DNA of 64,000 bases from Cyanobium sp. CH-040 (GTDB lineage Bacteria > Cyanobacteriota > Cyanobacteriia > PCC-6307 > Cyanobiaceae), in the NCBI RefSeq assembly GCF_024346135.1, contig NZ_JAGQCJ010000016.1:1-64000 (forward strand). Reading direction: 5' to 3'. Under the pieces are notes generated by a model, which was given only the letters and a program-made list of their open reading frames with translations, did not search any database and was not told where the DNA came from. This document shows positions 36,557 through 45,854 of the stretch, piece after piece. The stretch's first letter is position 1, and each line of letters opens with the position of its first letter. The position numbers and the translations under genes are program-made.

Positions 36557-37552
36557 ATGGCGACCGTGATGGCCCGGGGGCTGCGCAAGACCTTCCGCGT
36601 GGCCGACAAGCAGCCCGGCCTGGCGGGCACCCTGCGCCACCTGGTGCACCGCCGCTGGCGGTCCGTGCAGGCGGTGCGGGAGGTGAGCTTCTCGATCGAG
36701 GCCGGAGAGGTGGTGGGATTCCTCGGTCCCAACGGTGCCGGCAAGACCACCACCCTCAAGCTGCTCAGCGGCCTGATCCATCCCAGCGGCGGCGAGCTGG
36801 CGGTGGCCGGCCACCGGCCCTTCCGGCGCGAGCGGGCCTTCCTCGAGTCGATCACGCTGGTGATGGGCCAGAAGCAGCAGCTGATCTGGGATCTGCCGCC
36901 CCTCGACTCGCTGCGGGTGAATGCCGCGGTGTACGGCATTCCCGAACGGGAGGCGCGCCGGCGCATCGCCGAACTGGCGGAGATGCTTGAACTCGGCGAG
37001 GAGCTCACCCGGCCGGTGCGCAAGCTCTCGCTGGGACAGCGCATGAAGGCCGAGCTGATGGCGGCGCTGCTGCACCGCCCACAGATGCTCTTCCTCGACG
37101 AGCCCACCCTGGGGCTCGACATCAACGCCCAGGCCCGGGTGCGCCAGTTCCTGGCGGACTACAACCGCCGCACCGGCGCCACCGTGCTGCTCACCAGCCA
37201 CTACATGGCCGACATCACTGCCCTCTGTCCGCGGGTGCTGCTGATCCATGAGGGGCGGCTGTTCCACGACGGCGCCCTGGCGGAGCTCAGCGAGCGGCTC
37301 GCCCCCTGGCGCCAGGTGCGCCTGGAGCTGGCCCGCCCCCTCTCCGCCGCCCAGCTGGCGCCCTACGGCGAGATCGAGGCACTGGAGGGCTGTGAGGTGC
37401 GCCTGGCGATCCCCCGCGAGCGTCTCACCGCCACGATCACCCGCCTGCTGGCCCAGCTGCCGGTGCTGGATCTGGAGGTGAGCGATCCGCCCATCGAGGA
37501 GCTGATCGGGCGCCTGTTCCGCCAGGGGTCCCTGGAGCCGGCGCCGCGATGA
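36557..37552 (+). CDS. ABC-2 type exporter ATP-binding protein
   Basis: A 331-residue ABC ATPase of the drug/polysaccharide exporter class, with an N-terminal extension (RVADKQPGLAGTLRHLVHRRW), Walker A GPNGAGKTT, signature LSLGQRMKAELMAAL and Walker B MLFLDEPTLGLD. It drives the two membrane proteins encoded next, with overlaps of four and one bases, so the three are one transcription unit. The exported substrate is not known. Confidence 0.88.
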   Translation: MATVMARGLRKTFRVADKQPGLAGTLRHLVHRRWRSVQAVREVSFSIEAGEVVGFLGPNGAGKTTTLKLLSGLIHPSGGELAVAGHRPFRRERAFLESITLVMGQKQQLIWDLPPLDSLRVNAAVYGIPEREARRRIAELAEMLELGEELTRPVRKLSLGQRMKAELMAALLHRPQMLFLDEPTLGLDINAQARVRQFLADYNRRTGATVLLTSHYMADITALCPRVLLIHEGRLFHDGALAELSERLAPWRQVRLELARPLSAAQLAPYGEIEALEGCEVRLAIPRERLTATITRLLAQLPVLDLEVSDPPIEELIGRLFRQGSLEPAPR

Positions 37553-38403
37553 GCTTCCTTCCCCCCCTGCGGGTGGCGCGCACGCTCTGGACGGTGCAGT
37601 TCGCCTACATGGCGGAGTACCGGGCCGAGATCGCCCTCTGGGCACTCTCGGGGGTGCTCCCCTTCATCATGTTCGGCCTCTGGAGTGCCGCCGCTGCGGA
37701 CGGTTCCGCCGCCGCGCATGGGTCCGTCGCCGGCGGTGGCGGACCGCTGCTGGGCCTGAGCGCCGCCGAGTTCGCCCGCTATTTCGTGTGCGCCTTCGTC
37801 GCCCGCCAGTTCAGCGTCGTGTGGGTGGTGTGGCAGTTCGAGGAGGATGCCCTGGAGGGGCGCCTCTCCCCCTACCTGCTGCAACCCCTCCACCCCCTCT
37901 GGCGCTACGTGGCGGCCCATCTGGCGGAGCAGGCCACCCGTCTGCCCTTCGCGCTGGTGATCGCCTCGGGTTTCTTCCTGCTCCAGCCCCAGGCCTTCGC
38001 CTGGCCCGCTCCCGGCCGGCTGCTGCTGGGGGTGCTGAGCGTCGGACTCGCCTTCGCCATCCATTTCCTGCTTCAGAGCCTGATCGCCACGCTCTGCTTC
38101 TGGAGCGAGCGGGCCAGCGCCCTCGAGCGCCTCTTCTACGTGCCCTACGTGTTCCTCTCGGGCCTGGTGGCGCCGCTGCAGGCGTTCCCGCCGGAGCTGC
38201 AGCGCCTCAGCCTGCACACCCCCTTCCCCTACCTGATCGGCTTCCCGGCCCAGGTGCTGGCCGGCATGCCGATGGGCGGCGAGGCGCCGTTCTCCCTGGC
38301 GGGCGGGCTCGCGGCGATGGTGCTTTGGCTGCTGCTGCTGGTGCCGGCGCTGCTGCTGCTCTGGCGCGCCGGGGTGCGGCGCTACTCGGCGATGGGGGCC
38401 TGA
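37549..38403 (+). CDS. ABC-2 type permease, subunit 1
   Basis: A 284-residue protein with six hydrophobic segments, starting with WTVQFAYMAEYRAEIALWALSG and including FYVPYVFLSGLVAPLQAFP and HTPFPYLIGFPAQVLAG, the signature of DUF990-type ABC-2 permeases. It pairs with the next protein to form the membrane channel. It overlaps the ATPase gene by four bases. Confidence 0.83.
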   Translation: MSFLPPLRVARTLWTVQFAYMAEYRAEIALWALSGVLPFIMFGLWSAAAADGSAAAHGSVAGGGGPLLGLSAAEFARYFVCAFVARQFSVVWVVWQFEEDALEGRLSPYLLQPLHPLWRYVAAHLAEQATRLPFALVIASGFFLLQPQAFAWPAPGRLLLGVLSVGLAFAIHFLLQSLIATLCFWSERASALERLFYVPYVFLSGLVAPLQAFPPELQRLSLHTPFPYLIGFPAQVLAGMPMGGEAPFSLAGGLAAMVLWLLLLVPALLLLWRAGVRRYSAMGA

Positions 38404-39212
38404 TGGCGATGCCCGTCGCGCCCGTGCTGCGCTACCTGCGCACCCTGCGGCGGTTCTGGGGCACCGCTCTGGCCACCCAGCTGGAATACCAGCTCAACGC
38501 CCTGATCGAGCTGCTGGCGATGGCGGGCAACCTGGCCGGCAGCCTGCTGCTGCTCTGGCTCTTCCACCGCCAGGGGGTGGCACTGGGGGGCTGGAGCTGG
38601 AACGCCGTGCTGGTGGTGCTGGGCGCCTACACCTTTCTCGATGGCCTCACCAGCACCCTGCTGCGACCCAACCTCAGCCGGATCGTGAACCACGTGCAGG
38701 AGGGCACGCTGGATTTCGTGCTGCTCAAGCCGATCGACAGTCAGTTCTGGCTGTCGCTGCGCACGATCAGCCCCGCCGGCCTGCCGGAGATGGGGCTGGG
38801 AGTGGTGCTGATGCTCTGGGCCGCCCGGCGGGAGCTGGGGGCCCTGCCGCCGGCGCCACTGCTGGCGGCGGCGGTGCTGCTGCTGGCCGCCGCCGTGATC
38901 CTCTACGCCCTGTGGTTCGTGCTGGCGGCCACCTCGATCTGGTTCGTGAAGACCTGGAATGCCACCGAGGTGCTGCGGGCGGCGCTGACGGCCGGACGCT
39001 ATCCGGTGAGTGCCTACCCCGCCGGCCTGCGGCTGTTGTTCACCCTGGTGCTGCCGGTGGCCTTCCTCACCACCGTGCCCGCTGAGGCCCTGCTCGGGCG
39101 GCTCACGCCACTGACCGCCCTCACCAGCCTGCTGCTGGCCTGTGGGGCCCTGGTGATCAGCCGCGCCTTCTGGGCCTTCGCCCTGCGCTTCTACACGTCC
39201 GCCTCCAGCTGA
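38403..39212 (+). CDS. ABC-2 type permease, subunit 2 (DUF990-like)
   Basis: A 269-residue, six-helix membrane protein: FWGTALATQLEYQLNALIELL, VNHVQEGTLDFVLLKPIDSQF and FVKTWNATEVLRAALTAGRYPVSAYP are typical of the second DUF990-type permease. It completes the exporter. It starts one base after the previous stop codon begins (TGATG), and its 3' end overlaps convergent thpR by 22 bases. Confidence 0.83.
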   Translation: MAMPVAPVLRYLRTLRRFWGTALATQLEYQLNALIELLAMAGNLAGSLLLLWLFHRQGVALGGWSWNAVLVVLGAYTFLDGLTSTLLRPNLSRIVNHVQEGTLDFVLLKPIDSQFWLSLRTISPAGLPEMGLGVVLMLWAARRELGALPPAPLLAAAVLLLAAAVILYALWFVLAATSIWFVKTWNATEVLRAALTAGRYPVSAYPAGLRLLFTLVLPVAFLTTVPAEALLGRLTPLTALTSLLLACGALVISRAFWAFALRFYTSASS

Positions 39213-39784
39213 CCGTCCGGTGCCGCCAGGGAGCGCCGCGCCGCCAGCTCGAACAGCGGCGCCCCCGGGCTGCCCCGCTGCCGGTTCCAGGTGTAGAGGC
39301 CGAGCTCGCTGAGCACCGCAGCGCGGGCCGGCACAGCGGCGCTGGCCATCCAGCCTTCCATCGCCAGGCGCAGATCCGCAGCCCGACGCCGGCTGCTGCG
39401 GGCCAGGGTCACATGCGGCAGGGGGTCACGGCGCTCCGGTGCCAGGCCGGCCGCCCGGCGGGCCCGCGGGCCCCAGCGGCCGATCAGCCGCGCCGCCTGC
39501 TCGTGCCCCCGGGCCAGGGTGAGCCCATAGGCCGAGGGGGCCCAGCGCGGCCCGAAGGCTCTCCAGGCTCCGGCGGCGGCCTGCAGCGCCTCCCCCTTCA
39601 GGTTGCTCAGGGCCTGCCAGGCGGCTTCGGCCTGCTCGGGATCACAGCTGCCCAGGTAGGCCAGGGTGAGGTGCAGATCCCGAGCCTGAAAGGGGTGCAC
39701 GCCCGCCGGCAGCGGCCGGGTGAGCCGGTGCCAGCCGGCCTGCGGCGGCACCACCAGGGCGATGAACCAGTTGGGGGCTGTCAT
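39191..39784 (-). CDS. thpR: RNA 2',3'-cyclic phosphodiesterase (2H family, ThpR/LigT)
   Basis: A 197-residue 2H phosphoesterase with the two expected HxT motifs, His38-Leu-Thr40 (RDLHLTLAYLG) and His124-Val-Thr126 (LPHVTLARSS). Members hydrolyse 2',3'-cyclic phosphates in RNA or ligate tRNA halves in vitro. It is convergent with the exporter operon, and is followed on the other strand by a zinc-ribbon gene. Confidence 0.85.
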   Translation of the reverse strand: MTAPNWFIALVVPPQAGWHRLTRPLPAGVHPFQARDLHLTLAYLGSCDPEQAEAAWQALSNLKGEALQAAAGAWRAFGPRWAPSAYGLTLARGHEQAARLIGRWGPRARRAAGLAPERRDPLPHVTLARSSRRRAADLRLAMEGWMASAAVPARAAVLSELGLYTWNRQRGSPGAPLFELAARRSLAAPDGQLEADV

Positions 39785-39846
39785 GGCGAGGGGCCGCCCT
39801 GCTGCACCGACACGCTGGAATGGTGACCAGCCGAGCGCCTGCTGCC

Positions 39847-40146
39847 ATGGCCTGTCCCCACTGTGGCAGCTGGTCTGTGAAGGCCGACCGCAGCCTGGCG
39901 GGGCGGCTGGTGTGCGGCCGCTGCGGCCGTCCCCTGGGCCCCGGCGCCGCCCGCCGCAGCCGCTCCGCGGGCGGATCCGGCCGACCGGGCCGCGGGCGGC
40001 GCCGGGTGCGCTGGCTGTGGCTGGGTGCTCTGCTGGCCGTGTCGGCGCTGCTGGCCCGGCTGGCGGAACCGCCCGCCGCCCCTCCCCGAGGGCCGTCTCC
40101 AGCGCCGCAGTGGCTGTCCGGGGCAGGATCCCAGCCCTGGCGCTGA
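39847..40146 (+). CDS. Zinc-ribbon membrane protein, unknown
   Basis: A 99-residue protein with a rubredoxin-like knuckle, CPHCGSWSVKADRS...LVCGRCGRPLG (two CxxC pairs), a basic linker and one transmembrane helix (WLWLGALLAVSALLARLA). No function known. The ATG at 39847 (MACPHCG) is chosen over one nine codons earlier. Confidence 0.65.
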   Translation: MACPHCGSWSVKADRSLAGRLVCGRCGRPLGPGAARRSRSAGGSGRPGRGRRRVRWLWLGALLAVSALLARLAEPPAAPPRGPSPAPQWLSGAGSQPWR

Positions 40147-40200
40147 GATCCCTTCACCCTCGCCTGCTCCTCCCCCGCAAACTCCACCGCCCCCGCCAGC

Positions 40201-40674
40201 ATGTCCGGATCGCCGCCGCCACCTGCCCCCCGCTGGCCACTGCTGGCGCTTGCCCTGGCGCTGCTGCTGCTGGCCCCCGGCCCTGCCGGGGCTTCCCTGC
40301 TGCACCTGGAGGGTCCCCGGCCCGACGGCCTCGGTGTCCCGGACGGACGGCTGCCCCCCTGTGCCTCTTCCGCCCACTGCGCCCGGGCCGACTGGCCCCT
40401 GGCGGATCCGGCGGCCGCCCTGGCCGGTCTGGCGGTCACCCTCGCCCGGACGCCCGGCATCTCGGTGCTGGAGCAGCGGGCTGACTACCTGCACGCCACG
40501 GCCACCAGCCGGATCTTCGGCTTCGTGGACGACCTGGAGCTGCTGGCCGATCCGGCCCGTGGTCTGCTGCAGGCCCGCTCGGAGTCGCGGCTGGGGGATT
40601 CCGACCTGGGCGTGAACGCCCGCCGGCTGGCCAGGCTGCAGGCTCAGCTGCCCTCCGATCGAACCGGCGCCTGA
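40201..40674 (+). CDS. DUF1499 family exported protein
   Basis: A 157-residue protein with a signal peptide (LLALALALLLLAPGPAGA), then the DUF1499 core: RLPPCASSAHCARADWPL, TPGISVLEQRADYLHATATSRIFGFVDDLELL (in outline) and GLLQARSESRLGDSDLGVNARRL. The family is widespread in cyanobacteria, algae and proteobacteria, with no known function. It lies five bases upstream of csaB. Confidence 0.82.
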   Translation: MSGSPPPPAPRWPLLALALALLLLAPGPAGASLLHLEGPRPDGLGVPDGRLPPCASSAHCARADWPLADPAAALAGLAVTLARTPGISVLEQRADYLHATATSRIFGFVDDLELLADPARGLLQARSESRLGDSDLGVNARRLARLQAQLPSDRTGA

Positions 40675-40679
40675 CCGTC

Positions 40680-41786
40680 ATGGCACCTGCCAGCCCTCCC
40701 TGCCGCCCCCTGCTGGTGGGCTACTACGGCGAGCACAACCTCGGCGACGACGCCCTGCTGACGGTGCTGCTCACCCAGCTGCCCGGCCCCTGCACCCCCA
40801 CCGTCACGGCCCGCGACCAGGAGGAGGTGCAGCGCCGCTTCGGTGTCGCCACGGTGGACCGGCGCCGGCTGCAGGCCGTGCTGGCGGCCCTGAGCCGCTG
40901 TGACGCGCTGGTGTTCGGCGGCGGCAGCCTTCTGCAGGACTCCACCAGCTTCGCCAGCCTCCTCTACTACGCAGCGCTGATCGGCGCCGCCCGCCTGCGG
41001 CACCGCCCGGTGCTGCTCTGGGCCCAGGGCCTGGGCCCCCTGCGGCGGCGCCGCAGCCGCCTGCTGGTGAGAGCGCTGCTGCGGCTGGCCAGCGGCTGCA
41101 GCTGGCGGGATGGCCAGTCCGCGGCGCTGGCGCGTCAGCTCGGCTGGCGGCCCGGAGCGCTCCAGCTGGCCGGCGCCTTCGCCAATGGCGGGATGGAGGC
41201 CGGTGTGGGCAGCGATCCGGTGTGGAGCCTGGAGGCACCGGGCTGGCACGGGCGGGGCGGTCCACTGGTGCTCTGCTTCAGGCCCACCCGCCAGCTGCAG
41301 GGCCCGGCCTGGCGTCCCTGGCTGCAGGCGCTGGAGCAGCTGGCGCCGGACCGGGAGATCCTCTGGCTGCCCTTCCACCGCCACCAGGACCGCGGCCTGC
41401 TCCAGCACCTGCTCGCAGAGGGACTGCTGGGCGAGGCCCTGGCCGCCCGCAGCCGGGAACTGGCGCCGCAACGGCCCGAGGACGTGCTGGCGGTGTGCGC
41501 GGGCAGCGGGCTGGTGCTGGCCATGCGCCTGCACGGTCTGATCCTGGCGGCGGTGAGCGGAGCGCCCGTCGCCGCCCTCAGCTACGACCCCAAGGTGGCC
41601 GCCGCCGCCCGCGCCCTCGGCTGCCCCCTGGCGGAACTGGATGCCCCGCCGCCGCCGGCCGTGCTGCTGAGCCAGTGGCAGGCCTGCCTCGATCAGCCGC
41701 CGGCCGCGCAGCGCCTGGCCGAGCTGCGCGACGCCGCTGCGGTGCACCGCCAGCTGCTGGCCGCCACCTTCACCCCCGCTTCCTGA
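40680..41786 (+). CDS. csaB: Polysaccharide pyruvyl transferase CsaB
   Basis: A 368-residue pyruvyltransferase: VGYYGEHNLGDDALLTVLL at the N-terminus, DALVFGGGSLLQD, and AMRLHGLILAAVSGAPVAALSYDPKV near the end. CsaB adds pyruvate ketal to cell-wall polysaccharide, making anchoring sites for SLH-domain proteins; in cyanobacteria this would link the outer membrane or S-layer to peptidoglycan. It follows DUF1499 closely. Confidence 0.9.
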   Translation: MAPASPPCRPLLVGYYGEHNLGDDALLTVLLTQLPGPCTPTVTARDQEEVQRRFGVATVDRRRLQAVLAALSRCDALVFGGGSLLQDSTSFASLLYYAALIGAARLRHRPVLLWAQGLGPLRRRRSRLLVRALLRLASGCSWRDGQSAALARQLGWRPGALQLAGAFANGGMEAGVGSDPVWSLEAPGWHGRGGPLVLCFRPTRQLQGPAWRPWLQALEQLAPDREILWLPFHRHQDRGLLQHLLAEGLLGEALAARSRELAPQRPEDVLAVCAGSGLVLAMRLHGLILAAVSGAPVAALSYDPKVAAAARALGCPLAELDAPPPPAVLLSQWQACLDQPPAAQRLAELRDAAAVHRQLLAATFTPAS

Positions 41787-41791
41787 TTGCC

Positions 41792-42817
41792 ATGCGCGCC
41801 GTCGGTTACCGGCACCCCGCCGCCCTCGAGGAGCCTGGCTATCTCGAGGACCTGGAGCTGCCCGATCCCCAGCCCGGCCCCCACGATCTGCTGGTGGCGG
41901 TGGAGGCGGTGGGTGTGAATCCGGTGGATCTCAAGGTGCGGGCCCGTGAGCTGCCCCCGCCGGGCCAGTGGCGCCAGCTGGGCTGGGACGCCACCGGCAC
42001 GGTGGTGGCCTGCGGCGCCGGGGTGGAAGGATTCAGCCCGGGCGAGCGGGTCTGGTACGCCGGTGCGCTGCAGCGGCCGGGCTGCCATGCCCAGCTGCAC
42101 GCCGTCGATCACCGCCTGGCCTCCCGGGCGCCGGCCAGCCTCTCCCCAGCCCAGGCGGCGGCGATGCCGCTCACGGCGATCACGGCCTGGGAGCTGCTGT
42201 TCGAGCGACTGGCCATTCCCCAGCACCCGAGCGCCTGCCGGGGGGAGGTGCTGCTGGTGAGCGGTGCCGCCGGCGGCGTGGGTTCGCTGCTGCTGCAGCT
42301 GGCCCGCCGGCTCACGGGCCTCACCCTGGTGGGCACGGCCTCACGGCCTGAAAGCCGAGCCTGGGCACTGAGCTGCGGTGCCCACCACGTGCTCGATCAC
42401 CGCCAGCAGCTCCGGCCCCAGCTCGAGGCCCTGGGGATCGCCGCCGTGCAGCACGTGGCCAGCCTCACCCACACCGGCGAGCACTACGCGGCCCTGGTGG
42501 ATCTGCTCGCTCCCCAGGGCCGCTTCGCCCTGATCGACGATCCCGATCCGGCCGACCTCAACGTGCTGGCCCTCAAGCGCAAGAGCCTCTCGCTGCACTG
42601 GGAACTGATGTTCACCCGCTCCCTCTACGAGACAGCCGACATGGCCCGGCAGGGTGCCCTGCTGGCCCAGGTGGCCGAGCTTGTGGAGCAGGGCGTGCTG
42701 ACCAGCACGCTGACCGTGCAAGGGGGACCGATCTGCTCAGCCCGGCTCATCGAGGCCCACAGGCGGCAGGCCACGGGGCGCTGCGTCGGCAAGCAGGTGC
42801 TGGTTGGCTGGTCATGA
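41792..42817 (+). CDS. Zinc-type alcohol dehydrogenase-like / quinone oxidoreductase
   Basis: A 341-residue MDR-family NAD(P)H-dependent reductase lacking the zinc ligands: VNPVDLKVRARELP, GWDATGTVVACGAGVEGFSPGERVWYAG (in outline), nucleotide-binding SGAAGGVGSLLLQLARRL, and LALKRKSLSLHWELMFTRS, a signature of the ZADH-type quinone oxidoreductase subgroup. It probably reduces quinones or other activated alkenes. The ATG lies six bases after the csaB stop. Confidence 0.83.
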   Translation: MRAVGYRHPAALEEPGYLEDLELPDPQPGPHDLLVAVEAVGVNPVDLKVRARELPPPGQWRQLGWDATGTVVACGAGVEGFSPGERVWYAGALQRPGCHAQLHAVDHRLASRAPASLSPAQAAAMPLTAITAWELLFERLAIPQHPSACRGEVLLVSGAAGGVGSLLLQLARRLTGLTLVGTASRPESRAWALSCGAHHVLDHRQQLRPQLEALGIAAVQHVASLTHTGEHYAALVDLLAPQGRFALIDDPDPADLNVLALKRKSLSLHWELMFTRSLYETADMARQGALLAQVAELVEQGVLTSTLTVQGGPICSARLIEAHRRQATGRCVGKQVLVGWS

Positions 42818-43405
42818 GGCCTGCAGACGCACCAGCTCCGCCAGCACCTCGCCGCTGTGGCCCGTGGGTCGCACGGCCACCCAGCGGGCGCGCAGCATCC
42901 CCTCGGGATCGATCAGGAAGGTGTGACGCTGGGAGAACGGTGCGATCCAGGAGCCGTAGCGCCTGCTCACCTGGCCGCCGGGATCACTGAGCAGCGGGAA
43001 GGCCAGCCCCTCCTCGCTGCAGAAGGAGGCGTGGGAATCGGGGTCGTCGGCGCTGACGCCCACCACCTCGGCACCGGAGCGATGGAAGGCCTCCAGATCC
43101 TTCTGGAAGCCGCGGGCCTCCAGGGTGCACCCCCCGGTGAAGTCGCGGGGATAGAAATACAGCACCAGCCAGCGGCCGGCGAAATCCTCCAGTGCCAGCT
43201 CCGTCGCCACCGCGGCAGCGGCCTGGCCGCCCCGGGCTGCGGGGGCGGCCGGAGCCACGCCGGCAAGTCGGAAGTCCGGAGCGGGACCATCGAGCGTCGG
43301 CAGTTCACCGCCGAGCGCGTCGGCTCGCCCCGGACGCAGCAGGGATGCCGTGGCGGTGGCCAGGGCAGCTGTGAGGGCGCTGCGCAGAAAACGGCGGCGC
43401 TGCAT
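42812..43405 (-). CDS. Tat-exported peroxiredoxin (PrxQ/BCP type)
   Basis: A 197-residue peroxiredoxin. It begins MQRRRFLRSALTAALATATA, a twin-arginine signal, so it acts in the thylakoid lumen or periplasm. The peroxidatic Cys lies in RDFTGGCTLEARGFQ; the usual resolving Cys five residues on is missing, and a Cys in HASFCSEEG is the other candidate. The core (VGVSADDPDSHASFC, FLIDPEGMLRARW) is of BCP/PrxQ type. The ATG at 43405 is chosen. Confidence 0.87.
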   Translation of the reverse strand: MQRRRFLRSALTAALATATASLLRPGRADALGGELPTLDGPAPDFRLAGVAPAAPAARGGQAAAAVATELALEDFAGRWLVLYFYPRDFTGGCTLEARGFQKDLEAFHRSGAEVVGVSADDPDSHASFCSEEGLAFPLLSDPGGQVSRRYGSWIAPFSQRHTFLIDPEGMLRARWVAVRPTGHSGEVLAELVRLQAS

Positions 43406-43436
43406 CGGAACCGGACACGGGTCCGGCTGTGATAGC

Positions 43437-43673
43437 TCAGAGGCGGCCCAGGTTGATGCCCAGCTCACGGGCATAGGCGCCCAGGCCCTTCTTCTGGATG
43501 GTCTTGAGGGCGCGGGTGGAGACGCGCAGCTTCACGAAGCGGTTGCCCTCGGCCCACCACAGCCGCCGCTCCTGCAGGTTCACCTGCTGCAGCTTCTTGG
43601 TGCGCACGTGGGAGTGCGACACGGCCATGCCGTTGTTGGCGCGCTTGCCGGTGAGCTGGCAGACCCGGGACAT
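43437..43673 (-). CDS. rpmB: 50S ribosomal protein L28
   Basis: A 78-residue L28: [40 protein letters not shown] and [19 protein letters not shown], full length for cyanobacteria. It is a structural protein of the large ribosomal subunit. It lies 104 bases downstream of htpG, same strand. The ATG at 43673 is chosen. Confidence 0.96.
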   Translation of the reverse strand: MSRVCQLTGKRANNGMAVSHSHVRTKKLQQVNLQERRLWWAEGNRFVKLRVSTRALKTIQKKGLGAYARELGINLGRL

Positions 43674-43777
43674 GACCTTCAACCTGATGATGACGACGCT
43701 GCGGCGGTGGAAGCACCGGCGCAGGGGGCGATCCTACCAACCGGCCACTGCCGCCAACCCTCGGCTCAGGAGTTCCC

Positions 43778-45748
43778 TCAGAGCCCCCGCTCCATCAGCC
43801 GGCCCATCAGCCCGGCGCTGCGCTGCTGGAAGCCGGCCAGCTGGTTGGGCTCCAGGCCGCCGACGGCCAGCCGTGCCAGGTCGTAGACGTGGCGGGCCAG
43901 GTCATCCGATAGCTGCTGGCTGGGTGAGCCTGCGGCGCCGGCCCCGGGGGTGGTGATGACGGCACCGGCCGAGAGCTTCAGCAGTCCTGCCACCAGGGGA
44001 TGGCGGCGGTTCACCAGCAGCACGTGATGGTCGGGCAGACCCGGCAGCCGCTGCTCCATCAGGGCGCCCATGTCGTTGATGCGGCGCATCTGCTCCGGCA
44101 GCAGGATCAGCGCGGCCGGCGCCTCGTCACCCTTGAGGGCCTGCACCTGGATCGTCACCTTGTCGTTCGCCAGGGCGGCCTTGAACAGGTCCCGCAGCTT
44201 CTCGGAGCTGTCCTTGCCCTCGGCATCGGCCAGTTCGCTCTCCTGCTCCCGGAGGGAGTCGTCGAGCTCGGCGTCCACCCGCTGGAACTTGAGCTCCTCG
44301 TGGCGGTACTCCAGCCAGGGGATGAACTGGGTGTCGATGAAGGTGTCGGCCAGCAGCACTTCGGCACCCTGACTCTTCCACAACGCCAGGGCACCCGCCT
44401 GACCGGCTTCGTCGGTGCAGTAGAGGATGCGCTTGTCGTTGTCGGCACTGAGCCGGGAGCGGTAACCGGCCAGGGTCGTGAAGGCCCTGCCGTCGGCGCC
44501 GGGGATCGGGTCCATGGCCTGGGTCTGATCCGGTGACGCGTCGGTGGCGGCCGGCTGCTCCTGCGCTGGCGCTGGCTGCTCCTGCGCTGGCGCAGTGGTC
44601 CCGAACAGCACCAGGTCGGCCACCTGCTCGGCGAACTTCTCGTCCTCCATCGCTCCGATCTTGATGAACGGCGCCAGGGATTCCCAGATCTCGGCATAGC
44701 GCTTCGGCTCGTCGCGGTGCAGCTGCTTGAGCCGGTCGGCCACCTTCTTGGCCACGAAACCGCCGATCGAGCGCACCCGCCGGTCGGTCTGCAGCGCCGA
44801 GCGGCTCACGTTCAGGGGGATGTCGGGCGAATCGATCACGCCCCGCAGGGGCAGCAGGTAGCGCGGCACCACCTCCTTGATGGAGTCGCTCACGAACACG
44901 TTGTTGCAGTAGAGCCTGATCTCACCCTTCTCCCAGTCGGCCCGGCCCGTAGATTTGGGGAAATACAGAATCCCCTGCAGGTTGTAGGGATAGTCGGTGC
45001 TCAGGTGTACCCAGAGCAGCGGATCGCCCTGGAAGGGATAGAGATAGCGGTAGAGCTCGATATAGTCGTTCTCGCTCAGCTCCCGCGGGCTGGCGCGCCA
45101 GGGGGCTTCCCGCTTGTTCACGGTTTCGCCTTCCAGCTGCACCGCCACCGGCAGGAAGTCGCAGTAGGTGGTCACCAATGTGCGGATGCGGGACGGCTCG
45201 AGGTACTCGAGCTCCTCCTCCATCAGGTGCAGGATCACATCGGTGCCGGGCTCGCTTCGCTCGCTGCCCTCGAGGCTGAAGCTGGGCGAACCGTCGCAGC
45301 TCCAGCGCACCGCCTCGCTGCCCTCGCGGGCCGAGAGGGTGACCAGCTCCACCTGGGATGCCACCATGAAACTGGAGTAGAATCCCAGGCCGAAGTGGCC
45401 GATGATGGCGTCGCTTTCGCTCTTGTATTTCTCCAGGAAGTCCTCAGCGCTGGAGAAGGCCACCTGGTTGATGTAGCGCTTCACCTCATCGGCGCTCATG
45501 CCGATGCCGTTGTCGGAGATGGTGAGGGTCTTCTTCTCCCGGTCGATGCGGATCTGGATGGATCCTTCCGGGCCCTCGCTGCAGTCGCCCGCCATGGCCG
45601 CCATGCGGCGCTTGCTGATGGCATCCACCCCGTTGCTCACCAGCTCCCGCAGGAACACCTCATGGCCGCTGTAGACGGCCTTCTTGATGATCGGGAAGAT
45701 GTTCTCGGTGTGGATCTGAATCTGGCCCTTCTCTTCCAGCACCGCCAT
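43778..45748 (-). CDS. htpG: Molecular chaperone HtpG (Hsp90)
   Basis: A 656-residue Hsp90 with the N-terminal ATP-binding domain (FLRELVSNGVDAISKRRM; DNGIGMSADEVKRYINQVA; GHFGLGFYSSFMVA), middle domain (RLYCNNVFVSDSIKEVVPRYLLPLRGVIDSPDIPLNVSR in outline) and a variable C-terminal domain. A Pro/Ala/Gln linker (APAQEQP twice) near residue 390 is a short tandem repeat. In cyanobacteria HtpG protects photosynthetic proteins in heat and light stress. The start is the ATG at 45748. Confidence 0.95.
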   Translation of the reverse strand: MAVLEEKGQIQIHTENIFPIIKKAVYSGHEVFLRELVSNGVDAISKRRMAAMAGDCSEGPEGSIQIRIDREKKTLTISDNGIGMSADEVKRYINQVAFSSAEDFLEKYKSESDAIIGHFGLGFYSSFMVASQVELVTLSAREGSEAVRWSCDGSPSFSLEGSERSEPGTDVILHLMEEELEYLEPSRIRTLVTTYCDFLPVAVQLEGETVNKREAPWRASPRELSENDYIELYRYLYPFQGDPLLWVHLSTDYPYNLQGILYFPKSTGRADWEKGEIRLYCNNVFVSDSIKEVVPRYLLPLRGVIDSPDIPLNVSRSALQTDRRVRSIGGFVAKKVADRLKQLHRDEPKRYAEIWESLAPFIKIGAMEDEKFAEQVADLVLFGTTAPAQEQPAPAQEQPAATDASPDQTQAMDPIPGADGRAFTTLAGYRSRLSADNDKRILYCTDEAGQAGALALWKSQGAEVLLADTFIDTQFIPWLEYRHEELKFQRVDAELDDSLREQESELADAEGKDSSEKLRDLFKAALANDKVTIQVQALKGDEAPAALILLPEQMRRINDMGALMEQRLPGLPDHHVLLVNRRHPLVAGLLKLSAGAVITTPGAGAAGSPSQQLSDDLARHVYDLARLAVGGLEPNQLAGFQQRSAGLMGRLMERGL

Positions 45749-45854
45749 GGCGTCAACGAAAACGATCGTGAGCGCACCGTAGGGGTGCCCACCCTCAGGA
45801 CTCAATCGCTGGCAGGGAGGGGTGACCGAACCGCCGGGCGGTCCGCGGCTCGCC

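Noticed and set aside
43409-43428. Hairpin CCGGAC/GTCCGG between rpmB and the peroxiredoxin gene as a terminator
   Set aside because: Only six pairs, no T run, and it overlaps the peroxiredoxin start region.
44560-44600. APAQEQP repeat in htpG as a CRISPR-like or mobile repeat
   Set aside because: It is an in-frame coding repeat in a variable linker, with just two units.
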